Source: Prorocentrum cordatum (Eukaryota; Sar; Dinophyceae; Prorocentrales; Prorocentraceae). From it: DNA of 64,000 nt. The notes under the pieces were generated by a model, which was given only the letters and a program-made list of their open reading frames with translations, did not search any database and was not told the origin of the DNA. The stretch spans positions 1 through 64,000 of the forward strand of contig CAUYUJ010022063.1 of the NCBI GenBank assembly GCA_963575745.1. The letters run 5' to 3'. Position numbers and translations under genes: made by a program. Below, in pieces: positions 40,601-50,110 of this stretch; the stretch's first letter is position 1, and every line of letters begins with the position of its first letter.

Positions 40601-41690
40601 TCGGGAATTTAAGGGGGTACAGGTGCGATCGGGGATTTAAGCGGGCACAGCCCCACTCGGACTGAGTGGCCTGCCCGCCCCACCAGGCTTTGAGCCAGCC
40701 TTGAGCAGACTGTACCGATGCTGTCGTCGATGTTGTCGTCGATACAGAGTGTGCCGCAGACGATGAAATCGACGAGGCAGACGTGTCATAACATGGCATG
40801 GCGGTCCCACTAGCGTAGGGTGCGCCTGAAGACGGCACCCGCGCCAGCGGCCCTGGGCGAGGCGTAAGGACAGTGAATGGGCGAGGGCTCGTCGAGGCAG
40901 GCGTCGATGCAGTCGTCGGTGCTGACGTCGCTGTTGGGGTCGATGCGGGCCGTGGCGCAGGCGTAGGTGTCGACGTGGCGGACATGATACGGCGTGGCAT
41001 GGCGGCCCCAATAGCCGTGGGTGTGCCTGACGGCGTCGATCTCGTCGTCGATGCCGCCGTCGGTGCCGACGATACTGAGGCCGACCCTGTCGTCAATGCT
41101 GGCGTCGGTGCGGCCATGAGCGCGGGAGCCACGGCCGTGTATGCCGCCGTGGATGCAGTCATGGGTGCTGTCGTGGATACCGCTGTGGAGGCCGTTTGGG
41201 GTGCTGCCGTAGATGCCGACGTGGGTGCCAACGTTGGTGCCGCCGCCGGCGAGTCTGCCACTGCTGACGTCGAAGGCGGTCGCCCGAAAGCTGTCGCTGC
41301 CGATGTGGACGTCCCAGCTGCCGTCCGTGGTGGCGTCGATGTAGACGTCGGCACAGATAGTGACACAGACGATACGGGCGACGAGGCGGACGTGGCATGA
41401 CATGACATGGCGGCCCCACTAGCGGAGAGTGCGCCTGAAGGCCGCACTCCCGCCCGCGGCCCTGGACGAGGCGTCAGAGCAATGACTGGCTGAGGACTCA
41501 TCGAGGCTGGCCTCGATGCGGCCGTCGGTGCTGACGTTGATGTGGACGTGGGCGCCTCAATCGATGCGGTGGTCGGCGGTGCTGGCCTAGAGACCCAGGG
41601 TCGTCGGCGGGGTGGGATAAATAGTGGGTGGCGGCACTCGGTGGCACCCAGCAGCGGGACTAAAGTCAGTCGCTTGGGGGTGGGGCACAT
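37647..41690 (-). CDS. Pro/Ala/Ser/Thr-rich repetitive protein with SH3-like module (minus strand)
   Basis: A 1347-residue frame. The N-terminal two thirds consist of repeated PTxAST/APTxA motifs and recurring cassettes of the type LTPRPGPLARV...SGAPYASG...CHATSASS. A short hydrophobic segment (STWATLCATYVMYSFFIG) may be a membrane anchor. The C-terminal part is less repetitive: an SH3/KOW-like stretch beginning GTAVIVQGQVHNPINGLRGI and ending SSGDTAHLSCSSLTV, then a coiled-coil-like Glu/Arg region near LEAEERSDRRRLRRLRAK. The gene lies opposite to gene A. It overlaps the next minus-strand frame by about 100 bp, so both may be parts of one gene separated by a frameshift or intron. Function unknown; a cell-surface or disordered scaffold protein is a guess. 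Confidence 0.55.
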   Translation of the reverse strand: MCPTPKRLTLVPLLGATECRHPLFIPPRRRPWVSRPAPPTTASIEAPTSTSTSAPTAASRPASMSPQPVIALTPRPGPRAGVRPSGALSASGAAMSCHATSASSPVSSVSLSVPTSTSTPPRTAAGTSTSAATAFGRPPSTSAVADSPAAAPTLAPTSASTAAPQTASTAVSTTAPMTASTAAYTAVAPALMAAPTPALTTGSASVSSAPTAASTTRSTPSGTPTAIGAAMPRRIMSATSTPTPAPRPASTPTATSAPTTASTPASTSPRPFTVLTPRPGPLARVPSSGAPYASGTAMPCYDTSASSISSSAAHSVSTTTSTTASVQSAQGWLKAWWGGQATQSEWGCARLNPRSHLYPLKFPTPPQPSTTARTAAVTAASAVPVFGRPPTAAAMSDSPAASSSTLTCVPLNVSEQIGGTKCVVLFKSVSRQCCPQCPMGTHCDTPWGNNYRPAKTASQVTPTPTTTAPPTPDPHAAPTPATAPAPSAAETSAPMTAAPTPASAVSASTPAPWTATSEPKAAPTSLSTPAPTPALTTALTPAPPAPAAAPTTPAPKPESLAAATSDPTPTPTSTVRPALTTAPTPAPPASPPTPAPTPVPTPELQPASTPTPPSASTLASMAASSIASTPALPAAAPTPTPTRAPTLTPAPTPAPSAAETSSPTTTLTPTLPDSARPESSAAAPKVAPTSAYTAAFVERVWLEVIEWYNVVSPSTWATLCATYVMYSFFIGFRDEWRRRSAATARRRRRQRGGDVDRRRPLGHQTAAQGRPGISPHTASSLEPTSLPKPGSMPAGAASAPPHGTTPAIPVIGPHTASSLESTPPPKPGSTPAGAASAPPHGTTPAIPVIGPHAASSPGVTSPPQPGSTAAGPASAVSHAHTPALGPGSLATSRVSTSTASTSTVTVREHFERFLGPQPATIGHLRAVNCRLAAWIPPRLHAGTAVIVQGQVHNPINGLRGIVRGQSSEHPGHWTVTLSSGDTAHLSCSSLTVPAPALRAEMPSPSTGAQTKAQTQGPQPGPAVDPRHRTSAAQRPDVTAAVPCRPPALTVPPGSRAQTERTADCEVGLRDSRDDGADDHYLHHDLGVQAPVGFWDPIGYTADGPSYGPPTAGPSAAKPVSSSVAAGRQDADPNGRNFQGADTLREVAEMLSHLKEQDLLQRLEAEERSDRRRLRRLRAKRKAAAAAEGGGGDAAQAQEEPPYQDAPAPALRRAKRILLSWVLAAYLPPLVAVPDRRPARHTHWFREAGPQYDGPRKADAQPTAHRCIELRLWSLRAPGPRPTLARSSDMLLTCVDAALGLPHGRTAGLIHRATLKRLRTDTVFLLQFLTWSDAFEERWGFSFTLPSS
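40510..40872. repeat. Segmental duplication, copy 1 (about 360 bp)
   Basis: Near-identical to 42266-42628 at a spacing of 1756 bp. Both copies encode the same cassette of the minus-strand repetitive protein, including QGWLKAWWGGQATQSEWGC. Confidence 0.85.
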
Positions 41691-43485
41691 GAGCAGTATG
41701 ATCGACTGTCAGAGGGTAGCGCTGCCGTTCGGTGGATGCAGGCACGGGTGCTGGCGTCCTGGTGACCGTGGACGCTGGTGTCGATGTTGACGTCAATGCA
41801 GGCAGTGGCACTGACGATGTTGTCGACGAGGCGGACGTGGCATGGCATGGCATGACGGCCCCAATGGCGTAGGGTGCGCCTGAAGACGGTACCCGCGCCA
41901 GCGGCCCTGGGTGATGCCGAGGAGAGGTCTGTAGGTCACCAGACTTCGGCGGGCCTGAAGGCGCCGCCGAGCGAGTGGCCATGCAGGGAGCGCAGGAGTG
42001 GCTAATTGTGGTGCTGACGTCTCTTGCGGCCGTCGGAGCTGTCGCTGGCAGTACTGGCGTCGCTGCCGTCGATGCTGACGTCGGAGCCGCCGCTGGCAGT
42101 GGTGGCGTCGCTGCCGTCGATGCTACCGTCGGAGCCGGTGATGCTATCGATGCCGCCGTCGGAGTCTGTGAAACTGCGGGCGGAGCCGTCGTCGCTGCCG
42201 TCGACGCGGCCGTCGGAGCCGACGATGCTAACGATACTGGCGTCGGGGCCGGCGGTGCTAACGATGCTGCCGCCGTGGGCGGCCGCCCGAAAACTGGCAC
42301 TGTCGATGCGGCCGTCACAGCTGCCGCCCGTGCTGTCGTCGATGACTGTGGAGGGATCGGGAATTTAAGGGGGTACAGGTGCGATCGGGAATTTAAGCGG
42401 GTACAGCCCCACTCGGACTGAGTGGCCTGCCCGCCCCACCAGGCCTTGAGCCAGCCTTGAGCAGACTGTACCGATGCTGTCGTCGATGTTGTCGTCGATG
42501 CAGAGTGTGCCGCAGACGATGAAATCAACGAGGCAGACGTGTCATAACATGGCATGGCGGTCCCACTAGCATCAGGTGCACCTGAAGGCAGCACCCTCGC
42601 CAACGGCCCTGGGCGAGGCGTCAGGACAGAGGTTGTTGAAAGGCCCGTCGTGGCTGACGTCGATGCGGTCGGCAGTGCTGGTGGCGATGCTGAGGTCGAT
42701 GCAAGGACGAGCATGACGACGGCCGAGATGGTGGCCCGTTTGGGGCGGGCCAGGCCCGCCGTGCCCTTGAAGCCGCAGGCGGAGCCGAGGACGCCGAAGA
42801 ACGCGCAGCCGACCTTGACGGCCCTTGTGGGGCGGGCTGGGCCCGCCGTGCCGGCGGAGTCGACGATGTGCTTGACGACGCTCCTGGTGCCCTTGCCGAT
42901 GGTACGCAAGACCGTACCGACGGTGCCGAGAACGATGCCGAAGGTGGAGCCGAGGCCGTACCCGAAATTCAGCATGATAATGCCAATGAAGTTGAGAGCG
43001 GTGCCTGCGGTGCCGCGGGAGCGCTCTCGGGGGGAGGTTTGGGGCCGACTGCTTGTCACGCACGGCGCGACGACGGCAGGCGTGGGAACAGCCCGACCGC
43101 ACTCAGCACCGTCACCCTCAGCAGTCGGGAGCCCAACCCCCCCCTGGATACCTGGCCGTGCCGAGGTGGGCAGGTGCTGGACGGAGTCGTCTGTGTTGAC
43201 GTCGGTGCCTGGTAGGTGAGCGCGGAGGTCGGCTCGGTAGGCGCGCAGCTCGGCGCGCAGGTGAAACACGTCGTGCCCGAGTATACGTAGATCCTCGTGA
43301 AGATCCGCACGCGACACGTGTGGGACGTATCCAGGTGGCACTGGGAGGTCGCGCCCGTGCGGGACGGGCACGCGGAAGACAAGGTCCCGGTGCCTATGTT
43401 CAGTAACATGGCCAGGCAGCTCAGGTAGTACAGCATGGTGAGACGTGAAAGTGCGGTGGCGGCCTGGCGCAGACAGGGGGGCCAT
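41587..43485 (-). CDS. Upstream part of the repetitive protein (minus strand)
   Basis: A 632-residue frame with a hydrophobic Gly-rich segment (FIGIIMLNFGYGLGSTFGIV) around residues 165-195 and a second one (TISAVVMLVLASTSA), followed by the same cassettes as the downstream frame. Its first 100 residues compete with another frame (next entry). Together they suggest a gene of more than 1900 codons with a frame change near 41600-41690. Confidence 0.5.
   Translation of the reverse strand: MAPLSAPGRHRTFTSHHAVLPELPGHVTEHRHRDLVFRVPVPHGRDLPVPPGYVPHVSRADLHEDLRILGHDVFHLRAELRAYRADLRAHLPGTDVNTDDSVQHLPTSARPGIQGGVGLPTAEGDGAECGRAVPTPAVVAPCVTSSRPQTSPRERSRGTAGTALNFIGIIMLNFGYGLGSTFGIVLGTVGTVLRTIGKGTRSVVKHIVDSAGTAGPARPTRAVKVGCAFFGVLGSACGFKGTAGLARPKRATISAVVMLVLASTSASPPALPTASTSATTGLSTTSVLTPRPGPLARVLPSGAPDASGTAMPCYDTSASLISSSAAHSASTTTSTTASVQSAQGWLKAWWGGQATQSEWGCTRLNSRSHLYPLKFPIPPQSSTTARAAAVTAASTVPVFGRPPTAAASLAPPAPTPVSLASSAPTAASTAATTAPPAVSQTPTAASIASPAPTVASTAATPPLPAAAPTSASTAATPVLPATAPTAARDVSTTISHSCAPCMATRSAAPSGPPKSGDLQTSPRHHPGPLARVPSSGAPYAIGAVMPCHATSASSTTSSVPLPALTSTSTPASTVTRTPAPVPASTERQRYPLTVDHTAHVPHPQATDFSPAAGCHRVPPPTIYPTPPTTLGL
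42266..42628. repeat. Segmental duplication, copy 2
   Basis: Partner of 40510-40872. Differences are scattered substitutions, mostly towards the end of the block. Confidence 0.85.
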
Positions 43486-43520
43486 GGCGGCGGTCGCACT
43501 GAGGAAGTGAACAGACGCAA
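43056..43520 (-). CDS. Possible secreted N-terminus of the repetitive protein
   Basis: A 154-residue frame. A Met about 29 residues in starts a good signal-peptide-like sequence (MLYYLSCLAMLLNIGTGTLS), followed by a Cys-rich stretch (CPSRTGATSQCHLD...CFTCAPSC). This looks more like a natural protein start than the overlapping frame that begins at 43485. A frame change around 43100-43250 would join them. Tentative. Confidence 0.4.
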   Translation of the reverse strand: MRLFTSSVRPPPWPPCLRQAATALSRLTMLYYLSCLAMLLNIGTGTLSSACPSRTGATSQCHLDTSHTCRVRIFTRIYVYSGTTCFTCAPSCAPTEPTSALTYQAPTSTQTTPSSTCPPRHGQVSRGGLGSRLLRVTVLSAVGLFPRLPSSRRA

Positions 43521-43636
43521 ATCAGTACCGCGCTGCTGGCACGGTTCCGGTCTCGCGAGGCCTGGAGTCGGGACTCCAGAGCGGGGCGCTTCGCGTCGCG
43601 GCTACGCTATGAGTGCAGGGCACTCTCGAGCCGAGA

Positions 43637-43780
<144 letters not shown>

Positions 43781-44132
43781 GGGAGGGGGCGGCCAGCTGC
43801 AGCCTGCAGCAAGGAGCTGAGCCAGACGCCACGACCGTGTGGCTGCGAGCTGCGAGCGGCAAGCCTCCCTCCCTGTTCCCTGTCTGCCCCGTCTTCCTCG
43901 TCGTCGTCTTCTTCGTCGTCGTCGTCCTGATGCTGTCTGCCCGTCGCTGTCGTCCTCGACGTCGTCGTCGTCGTCGCCCTGATGCTGCGTGGTTGCCTAC
44001 CTGCCTGATTCGTCGTCGTCGCGTTCGTCGTCATCGTCGTCGTCGTCCTGCTCCTCGACTCCTCCGTGCCACTCCGTGCCGCTGCAGACTGCGCCGTGCA
44101 CCAACCATCAGCCAATGCCAACGGTCACTGTG

Positions 44133-44470
44133 CTGACGAGGAGAAGGGGAGGATGAGGGAGGGGGGGAGGGAGTCGGGAGGGAGGGCAGGAGGGTCGGAG
44201 GCGGAGGGGGGGGGGGAGGGGGGGAGGAGGAGGAGGAGGAATAACATAGGGGGCTCGCAGGAGGGGGGGTCGATAATCAGAGAAGCAGAAGTGGAAAGTC
44301 AGTAGAAGAGGCATCGCACGAATAAGGAAGGTTGACGAGAAAGAGGAGGTACGGCGAAGCAGGAGGAGGAGGAGGAGGAGGAGGAGAATGGCGAACCGGG
44401 CCAGCACGGGCGTCTGAGTGGCCCTTCAACTTGTCACCCTTCCCATCCTCATCCTCCCGCTCTTTTTTGT
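44133..44470 (+). repeat. Interspersed repeat, copy 2
   Basis: Partner of 34180-34520 (see there). It lies about 10 kb downstream in the same orientation and outside gene A, so the unit is mobile or duplicated rather than conserved intron sequence. Beyond it, 44600-44960 is GC-rich with three competing open frames; a plus-strand exon is possible but not chosen. Confidence 0.72.
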
Positions 44471-45285
44471 CCCACCTTCTTCTCAGCTCAAGGCTCCTTC
44501 TCTTCCTTCTTCCCCTTTCTTCTTCTTCCTCCTCACCGCCATGCCATCGCAACGGTCACCATTATCACCACCCTCGTCCTTATCGCCATCCTCGTAGCGC
44601 GGCGGCCGCGGGCGGCCTCCTCCTCCACCATGGCGGCGCCGCCCGTGCGTTTGCGAGGCCCTCTGGAGGGGCCAGATGGTGGGCCTGGTTCCTGGGGCCT
44701 CTCGGGCCCCAGACGAGGTACTCGGCCTGGACTTGCCAAACCGCGGCGGCCAGCGGGCGGAGGTCCCTCCGCCCCCGCTGCCGCCATGCCCTCCGGCGCC
44801 CTGCAGGGGCGGGAATCGCGCGATGGGCGCCGTGTCGCCCACCTGGTTCGTGCCAGCGTGGGCGGACAGGCAGCGGCGAAAGCGGGGAGGACCCCCGCGC
44901 GGTGGCGATGCTCTGGGTGGAGGGCGGCCAGTCGCGGCGCCCCATGGGCGTCGCGATAAAATTGCCACCCCCACGCCCTCCACCCTCCACCACCGCCGCC
45001 ATACCAGGCCGTAAAAACAATACAAATGGTAACACTTACATGTGCATCACCAGGCAATTTGGTACAATTATTTCCTGGAGGAGGGGGTCGCGATGCGCGA
45101 CCCGCGCCTTTAAGGATCGCGAGGCCGATTGGGGGCGCCATTCATCATCATGTCACCTTCCTCAACCCCTCTCAAGGATCCTTTCTCTCCACGCCCCGCC
45201 TCGCCTCTCCCTGTCTGTCCCTCCCTTCGCATCTGCGTGTCCATAGTAAGCCCGCAGGAGGGTCAATCGATGAATGATTGGATGA

Positions 45286-45723
45286 CTGATTGCTCTTAGT
45301 TCTGACGCCCTCATTCTGATCGAGGCGCTCGCGGAGCAGACCAGAGCACTGTCGAGGAGAGATCGACCAATTCTGGTCGACGTGAAAGGAATCGGAAGAC
45401 CGTGCACTTTCACCAACGACGAGAGCAAGCTCCCAGATTGGTGTAAGAAAGTAGAGGACTACTTGCTCGGAGTCGAGCCACAGCTAGCAGCTGCGCTCGA
45501 GTGGGCGCTCGAGCAGGAGGACGAGTTCACGACAGCTGAAACAGTCCTTGCCCTGGACCCCGGCACGGGGCATGCCATGGGCAATATTGCGGCGCTCAAC
45601 TTGCAGATCAAGTCGGTACTTTCGAACTTGACAGCAGGAGAGTCGTGGACGATCGTCCAGAACTGTGGCCGCAACGGTCTGGAGGCATGGAGCAGGCGCC
45701 TGACAGGAGGTTCGACGCGCTGA
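45286..45723 (+). pseudogene. Gag N-terminal segment (second retroelement)
   Basis: Open from 45286, it reads EALAEQTRALSRRDRPILVD and then TNDESKLPDWCKKVEDYLLG, a Gag-like helical start. It shifts to the next frame near 45698, where a repeated GACAGGAGGTTCGACGCG / GACAGGCGG context occurs. The GTG at 45382 is not a real start. Confidence 0.75.
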
Positions 45724-46245
45724 CAGGCGGAAGGCGCCGGGCGCTGCTGCGTGCCATCTTGCCCCCTCACCGGGTGAAGCTGGAGGAGGTAGGAACAGCT
45801 CTCCAGTTGTGGGGGGATATGGCCACGCGGCACAACAAGAAGCAACATAGGCTCGGAGAGGCCCCGATTGCAGACGTGTACCTGTGCAGCGCACTGGAGG
45901 CACTGGTCCCAGAGGACGTTGAGAACCACCTGCAGATGAACGCGAATCGCTTGAAAAAGTGCAGCGACATGCGGGCTGAAGTAGTAGCTTTCTACGAAGC
46001 TCGCACAAGGAAGAAAGTTTGCGTGACTCTGCAGGAGCGCATGGACAGCGCTAGTTCTGGCGGCCCTGCGCCCATGGACGTCGACAGCCTACAGACAGGA
46101 AGAGGCGGCAGTGACCCGAAGGGGCGACCCAGAGGAAAAGGAGACAATGAAGGGAAAGAGACAAAGGAGGAAAAGGAAAGGGCCAAGGAGGAGGAAACGG
46201 AAAGGAAGACGGGGGAAGACGCGCGCCCCCGCCAAAGCCTTTCGA
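45645..46245 (+). pseudogene. Gag middle segment (second retroelement)
   Basis: Contains RRFDALTGGRRRALLRAILP and ALEALVPEDVENHLQMNANR, as expected for the capsid region of Gag, followed by a Lys/Glu-rich tail. It passes into another frame before the zinc knuckle at about 46245. Confidence 0.78.
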
Positions 46246-47137
46246 GGGGCACTGCGACAACTGCGGCAAGTGGGGACACAAGAAGGCAGACTGCTGGGGC
46301 AAGCCCCGGGACGCGAGGAAACCCAAGGGCGACCCCAAAGGAGGCGGCCGCGGACGCGGGCCCAAGGGGGCCCGAGGCAGAGGCGCGGCCTCCCTCGAGG
46401 AAGCAGGAGACCACGGACACGAACCAGAGACGGGGCAGGCCTCCCTCGAGCTAGGTGCGTTCGACGCGCGGGCAGCCCCGCTGTCGGTCGCCCCTGTGGC
46501 TGGCGTAGACGACGAGGGGTACGCCAAGATCAACCTCGACACCGGCGCAGCAGTCACTGCGTTCCCCAGGAGCCAGTTTGGCGGCGGCCACCCAGACGAG
46601 AACCACAGAGGTTACGCCACCGCGAGCGGGGAGCGAATCCCTGACTGCGGAGGGAGCCGGCTCGTGTGCACGGACGAACACGGGCAGCGTCGCGGTATCA
46701 CCGGCCGAAAGACAGACGCGCACAAGGTGCTGGCCTTTGCAAGCCACGTCTTCAGTGGTGGAAAGCAGGTGGCGTGGCTGACCGAGGATGGTGGGCGCAT
46801 CATTCCGTGCGACGGTCCTGTCGCGAAAGCGATCGCCAATGTGATCCAAAAGCACGAGCAGCTTGAGTCTGGGAAGACCATGCTGCCAGTTTACCAGGAG
46901 AAGGGCGCGTGCAACTTCTACCTGAAGGTATACAGCCAGGAGGAGATCGGAGTAGTCTCCGAGACGAAGGAAGGCTCGCCGCTTTTCGGGCGGCAGGGCA
47001 AGCACCTGCAAGCCCGCTCGAAGCTCCAGCTGCGGGCAGCCCCGCGCCGGAGGAAGCGCAGGCCGCGGGCGGCCCCGCGCCTGCGGCAGCAGGAGCAGAG
47101 GCAGCAGCGGCAGGAGCAGAGGAAGAGCAGGAGGTAG
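46241..47137 (+). pseudogene. Zinc knuckle and aspartic protease (second retroelement)
   Basis: A CCHC knuckle, C-DN-C-GKWG-H-KKAD-C, begins at 46253. A Gly/Arg-rich spacer follows, then a retropepsin-like domain with DTGAAVTAFP. The frame leaves near 46985, where an Ala/Pro-rich linker continues in the next frame. The last 50 residues of this frame are an out-of-frame reading of that linker. Confidence 0.82.
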
Positions 47138-48235
47138 GAGAAGAACAGCCTAGGGTGCGTCAGCGGGCAGCCCCGCGGCCACCTACCAAGCTTGAGCTTG
47201 CAGACCACTACGCTACAGGGCATGCTGTCTATCGTTCGTGGTGTCGCCACTGCGTCAATAGCAGAGGCATCGGCGAACAGCACCGGCCACAGGCAGCGCG
47301 GCAGGCAGGGGAAGAGCATGCCGACCCAGTCGTAGTTTCTGATTACGGCTTCATGGGGGGCACTGAGCAGGAGGAGACGATGCTTATTTTTGTCACCAAG
47401 GACCGAACAACCAAGGGATATGCAGCGACAGCTATTCCAAGGAAAGGGGTCAATCTCTTCAACATCAAGTTTTTTGCAAGAGCCGTGAAGGAGCTAGGAT
47501 GGAAGAGGATGGTGAGCAAGTCTGATGGTGAACACAGTCTTGTTGCATTGAAGCAAGCAGTGTCTGACTCCATGCCAGGCGTGGAAATGGTCATGCAAGA
47601 GTCGCCTGTCGGCGATCACCAGGCGAATGGTGAGGCAGAAAACGCTGTCAAGGAGGTGAAAAGGACGGCGCCGGTGCTCAAGGCCACCCTGGAAGAACGG
47701 ATCGGGAAGAACCTTCCCGTCGACCATCCTCTCTGGACGTGGCTTCCGCGCCGCGCGGCAGCCTGTTTGCGCAGGTGCAGAATCGGGCCGGATGGCCCGA
47801 CAGCAGAGCAGCGCATGACAGGCAGAGCTTGGGCCAAGGCAGCGGTCGAGCTTGGAGACAGGATCCATGCTCGACCAGCAGTGGCGCAGGAGCCCAGGAG
47901 CGGGTTCGCGCCGAAAATGGTCGAAGGCAGGTACGTGGGTCACCAATCCCGTACAGGAAGCCTTCTCGTGACGACCGAGACGGGCGCGACGCGCGCCAAG
48001 GCATTCAACAGGATGCAGGAGGACGAAAGGTGGACCTGCCAGGGGCTGGACGACCTCAAGGGGGTACCACGGCAGATGGTACCGCCGGCTGCGGGTAGCA
48101 CCGCGCCGGCGCCGGCTGCGGGCAGCTCCGCGCTGGCGAGGGCTCCGCCACTTGCGGCGGGAGCAGAGGCAGCCGCGGAAGCTGCGAGACCACCGCCTGC
48201 GCCACTCCCGGTGGCAGCAGGAGGAGGGGGGGGGA
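46909..48235 (+). pseudogene. Integrase (second retroelement)
   Basis: After an Ala/Pro linker comes the zinc module H-YATG-H...WCRHC. The core has aspartates in VVSDYGFMGG and SKSDGEHSLV and a glutamate in NGEAENAVKEVK, a complete DDE set. The frame changes again near 48230, in a G-rich stretch. Confidence 0.85.
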
Positions 48236-49190
48236 GGGGGGGTTCCAGGGCCCAGGAAACTCGACATCCTCAAGAGGGACATCGAAGCCTACGGGCCGAC
48301 CCCCACTTGTCTGGCGCGCGCGAACATCACGTTCGGGATGCCGGCAGGAGTGGCGCATTCTTCCGAGTGCACACAGAGAGTGACGGCGCGCATTGAAGCT
48401 GATGTGCAGCAACGGAGGCGGGTAGAAGCGCAGCAGGCGCGCAGGGGAGCTGAGGCGCCCGCGCCGCCCGCGGGCGGCTCCGCGGCGGACGCGTCGGGGG
48501 CGCCTGGACAAGCGGGGGTCCTGAGGGGGGCCCCAGGGCCGGCAGAAGAGCGGCCTGCAGCCAAAAGGAGGGTGGACCAGATGCCGACGGCACTGGATCG
48601 CGCGGCGCGGAAACGATCGCCCGAAGATCCACCCGACGATCCAAGGCTAGAGACGGCGGACGACGGCGCGATCGCGCCGCCGGCGGTGCAGGCTCAGGCA
48701 GCAGCATCAGCAGGAGCGAGCGCAAGCTCGTCGGCAGTGCCAGCTGCGGGCAGCCCCGCGCCGGCGCCGGCTGCGGGAAGTTCCGCGCCACAGGGGCCAG
48801 ATGTGGCCATGGGGAGCTTGTCAGCAAGAAAAGAGGAGCTCAGACGCATGTACGAGAGTAGGATCGTTGAGGCCTATCGTGCAAACTGCGTCGACTTGCC
48901 GTCGTCTGAGCTGGATGACGTCACCCAGATGGCTCTAGAGCTAGGAGCCGTTGAGGTGCCAGACGCGCGCCCTGGAGAGCACGCGGGCCGTGGCGCACCT
49001 GCCGACAACGTAGGATTGAGGCCCGGCGTGTGCATGAACATGGAGCGCCCACGGCCCGACGGTGCGAAATGGGATTTCGCTCGAGAGGAACATGTCTCTG
49101 AGTGGTTCGAGACCCTGGAGCGCGAAGATCCCTGCATCGTCGCGGGGTCTCCTCCTCGCATTCCCTCAACTACGACGCGTTCAAAAGAAG
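48236..49190 (+). pseudogene. Post-integrase linker segment (second retroelement)
   Basis: Reads GPRKLDILKRDIEAYGPTPT and then AHSSECTQRVTARIEAD, a conserved block between integrase and RT in this lineage, with long Ala/Pro-rich disordered stretches built partly from the 14-bp hairpin repeat. Limits approximate. Confidence 0.65.
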
Positions 49191-49745
49191 AGGAACGAGG
49201 AGGAAAGTCGCAAGAAGGAGGAAGAGGAGGAGGCGATGAGGAACTTGTGGGTTGCATGTGAAAGCTACAGGCGGCAGGCAAGGAGGGGGCGATACTTCTT
49301 GCGCGAACACCCACACGGCGCCAGCAGCTGGGAGAAGAAGGAGGTAGAGGAGGTCATGAGGGGAGAAGGAGTGGTGCGAGTGAATGGCCCCATGTGCAGG
49401 TGGGGCGAGGCAGGAGACGGCCGCGCGCCCTTCGCACGGACCCAGACGAGCTTCATGACCAACGTTCCAGAGCTAGCCGCAGAACTGCGCAAGCAGAGCG
49501 CTGGCGGGAAAGGCGGCGGGCAGCCCCGCGCCCAGGAGACACGGGTTAAGGTGATACTGGAAGGCGGCCTCCTACGGAGGTCACGCATGCTCACCCCGGT
49601 GCTGACGCAATGCGTTCTTCGAGCCATTCGTGAAAGCATGGGTGCTGATGGCGAGATGCCCGATCTGGCCGCAGCAACAGCAGGCCCTGTGCCGGTCGGC
49701 CCAGAGCCCTTCGAAGCAGGCAGGGAAAACCCTGAGCGATGACGA
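49190..49745 (+). pseudogene. Pre-RT segment (second retroelement)
   Basis: Third-frame segment with KVILEGGLLRRSRMLTPVLT and a short helical part, leading to the RT start in yet another frame. The frame change is near 49735. Confidence 0.6.
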
Positions 49746-50094
49746 GCGCTATTGGGGCGACGTGAACGGAGGGTGGCTGGACCCACAGATGGTTCGAGAA
49801 GCGCCGCGGCTAGAAGTAGAGTGGCTGCGCAAGCAGGACGTCTACGAGAAGAGGGCAATAGAGGGGTGCAGGAGCGTCACAGGACAACCGCCCATCAAGT
49901 TGATGTGGACAGACACTAATAAGGGCGACCACGACAAGCCGAACTACAGGTCGCGGATTGTCGTGCGAGAGAAGCGCGGCAAGGGCGAGGAAGGACGAAA
50001 ACTACCAGCAGCACTTCTCTTTTCAGCAATGCCACCGTTAGAAGCAGTCAAGATTCTCGGCGGCATGATGGTCCAAAAGGCGGAGGTCCAGTAG
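49720..50094 (+). pseudogene. Reverse transcriptase N-terminal part (second retroelement)
   Basis: Reads YWGDVNGGWLDPQMVREAPR, then GQPPIKLMWTDTNKGD and YRSRIVVREKRGKGEEGRK, the copia RT fingers region. It ends at TAG (50092-50094) just before the catalytic block, which resumes at 50111 in another frame. Confidence 0.85.
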
Positions 50095-50110
50095 GAACCG
50101 GCCTCTGGCC

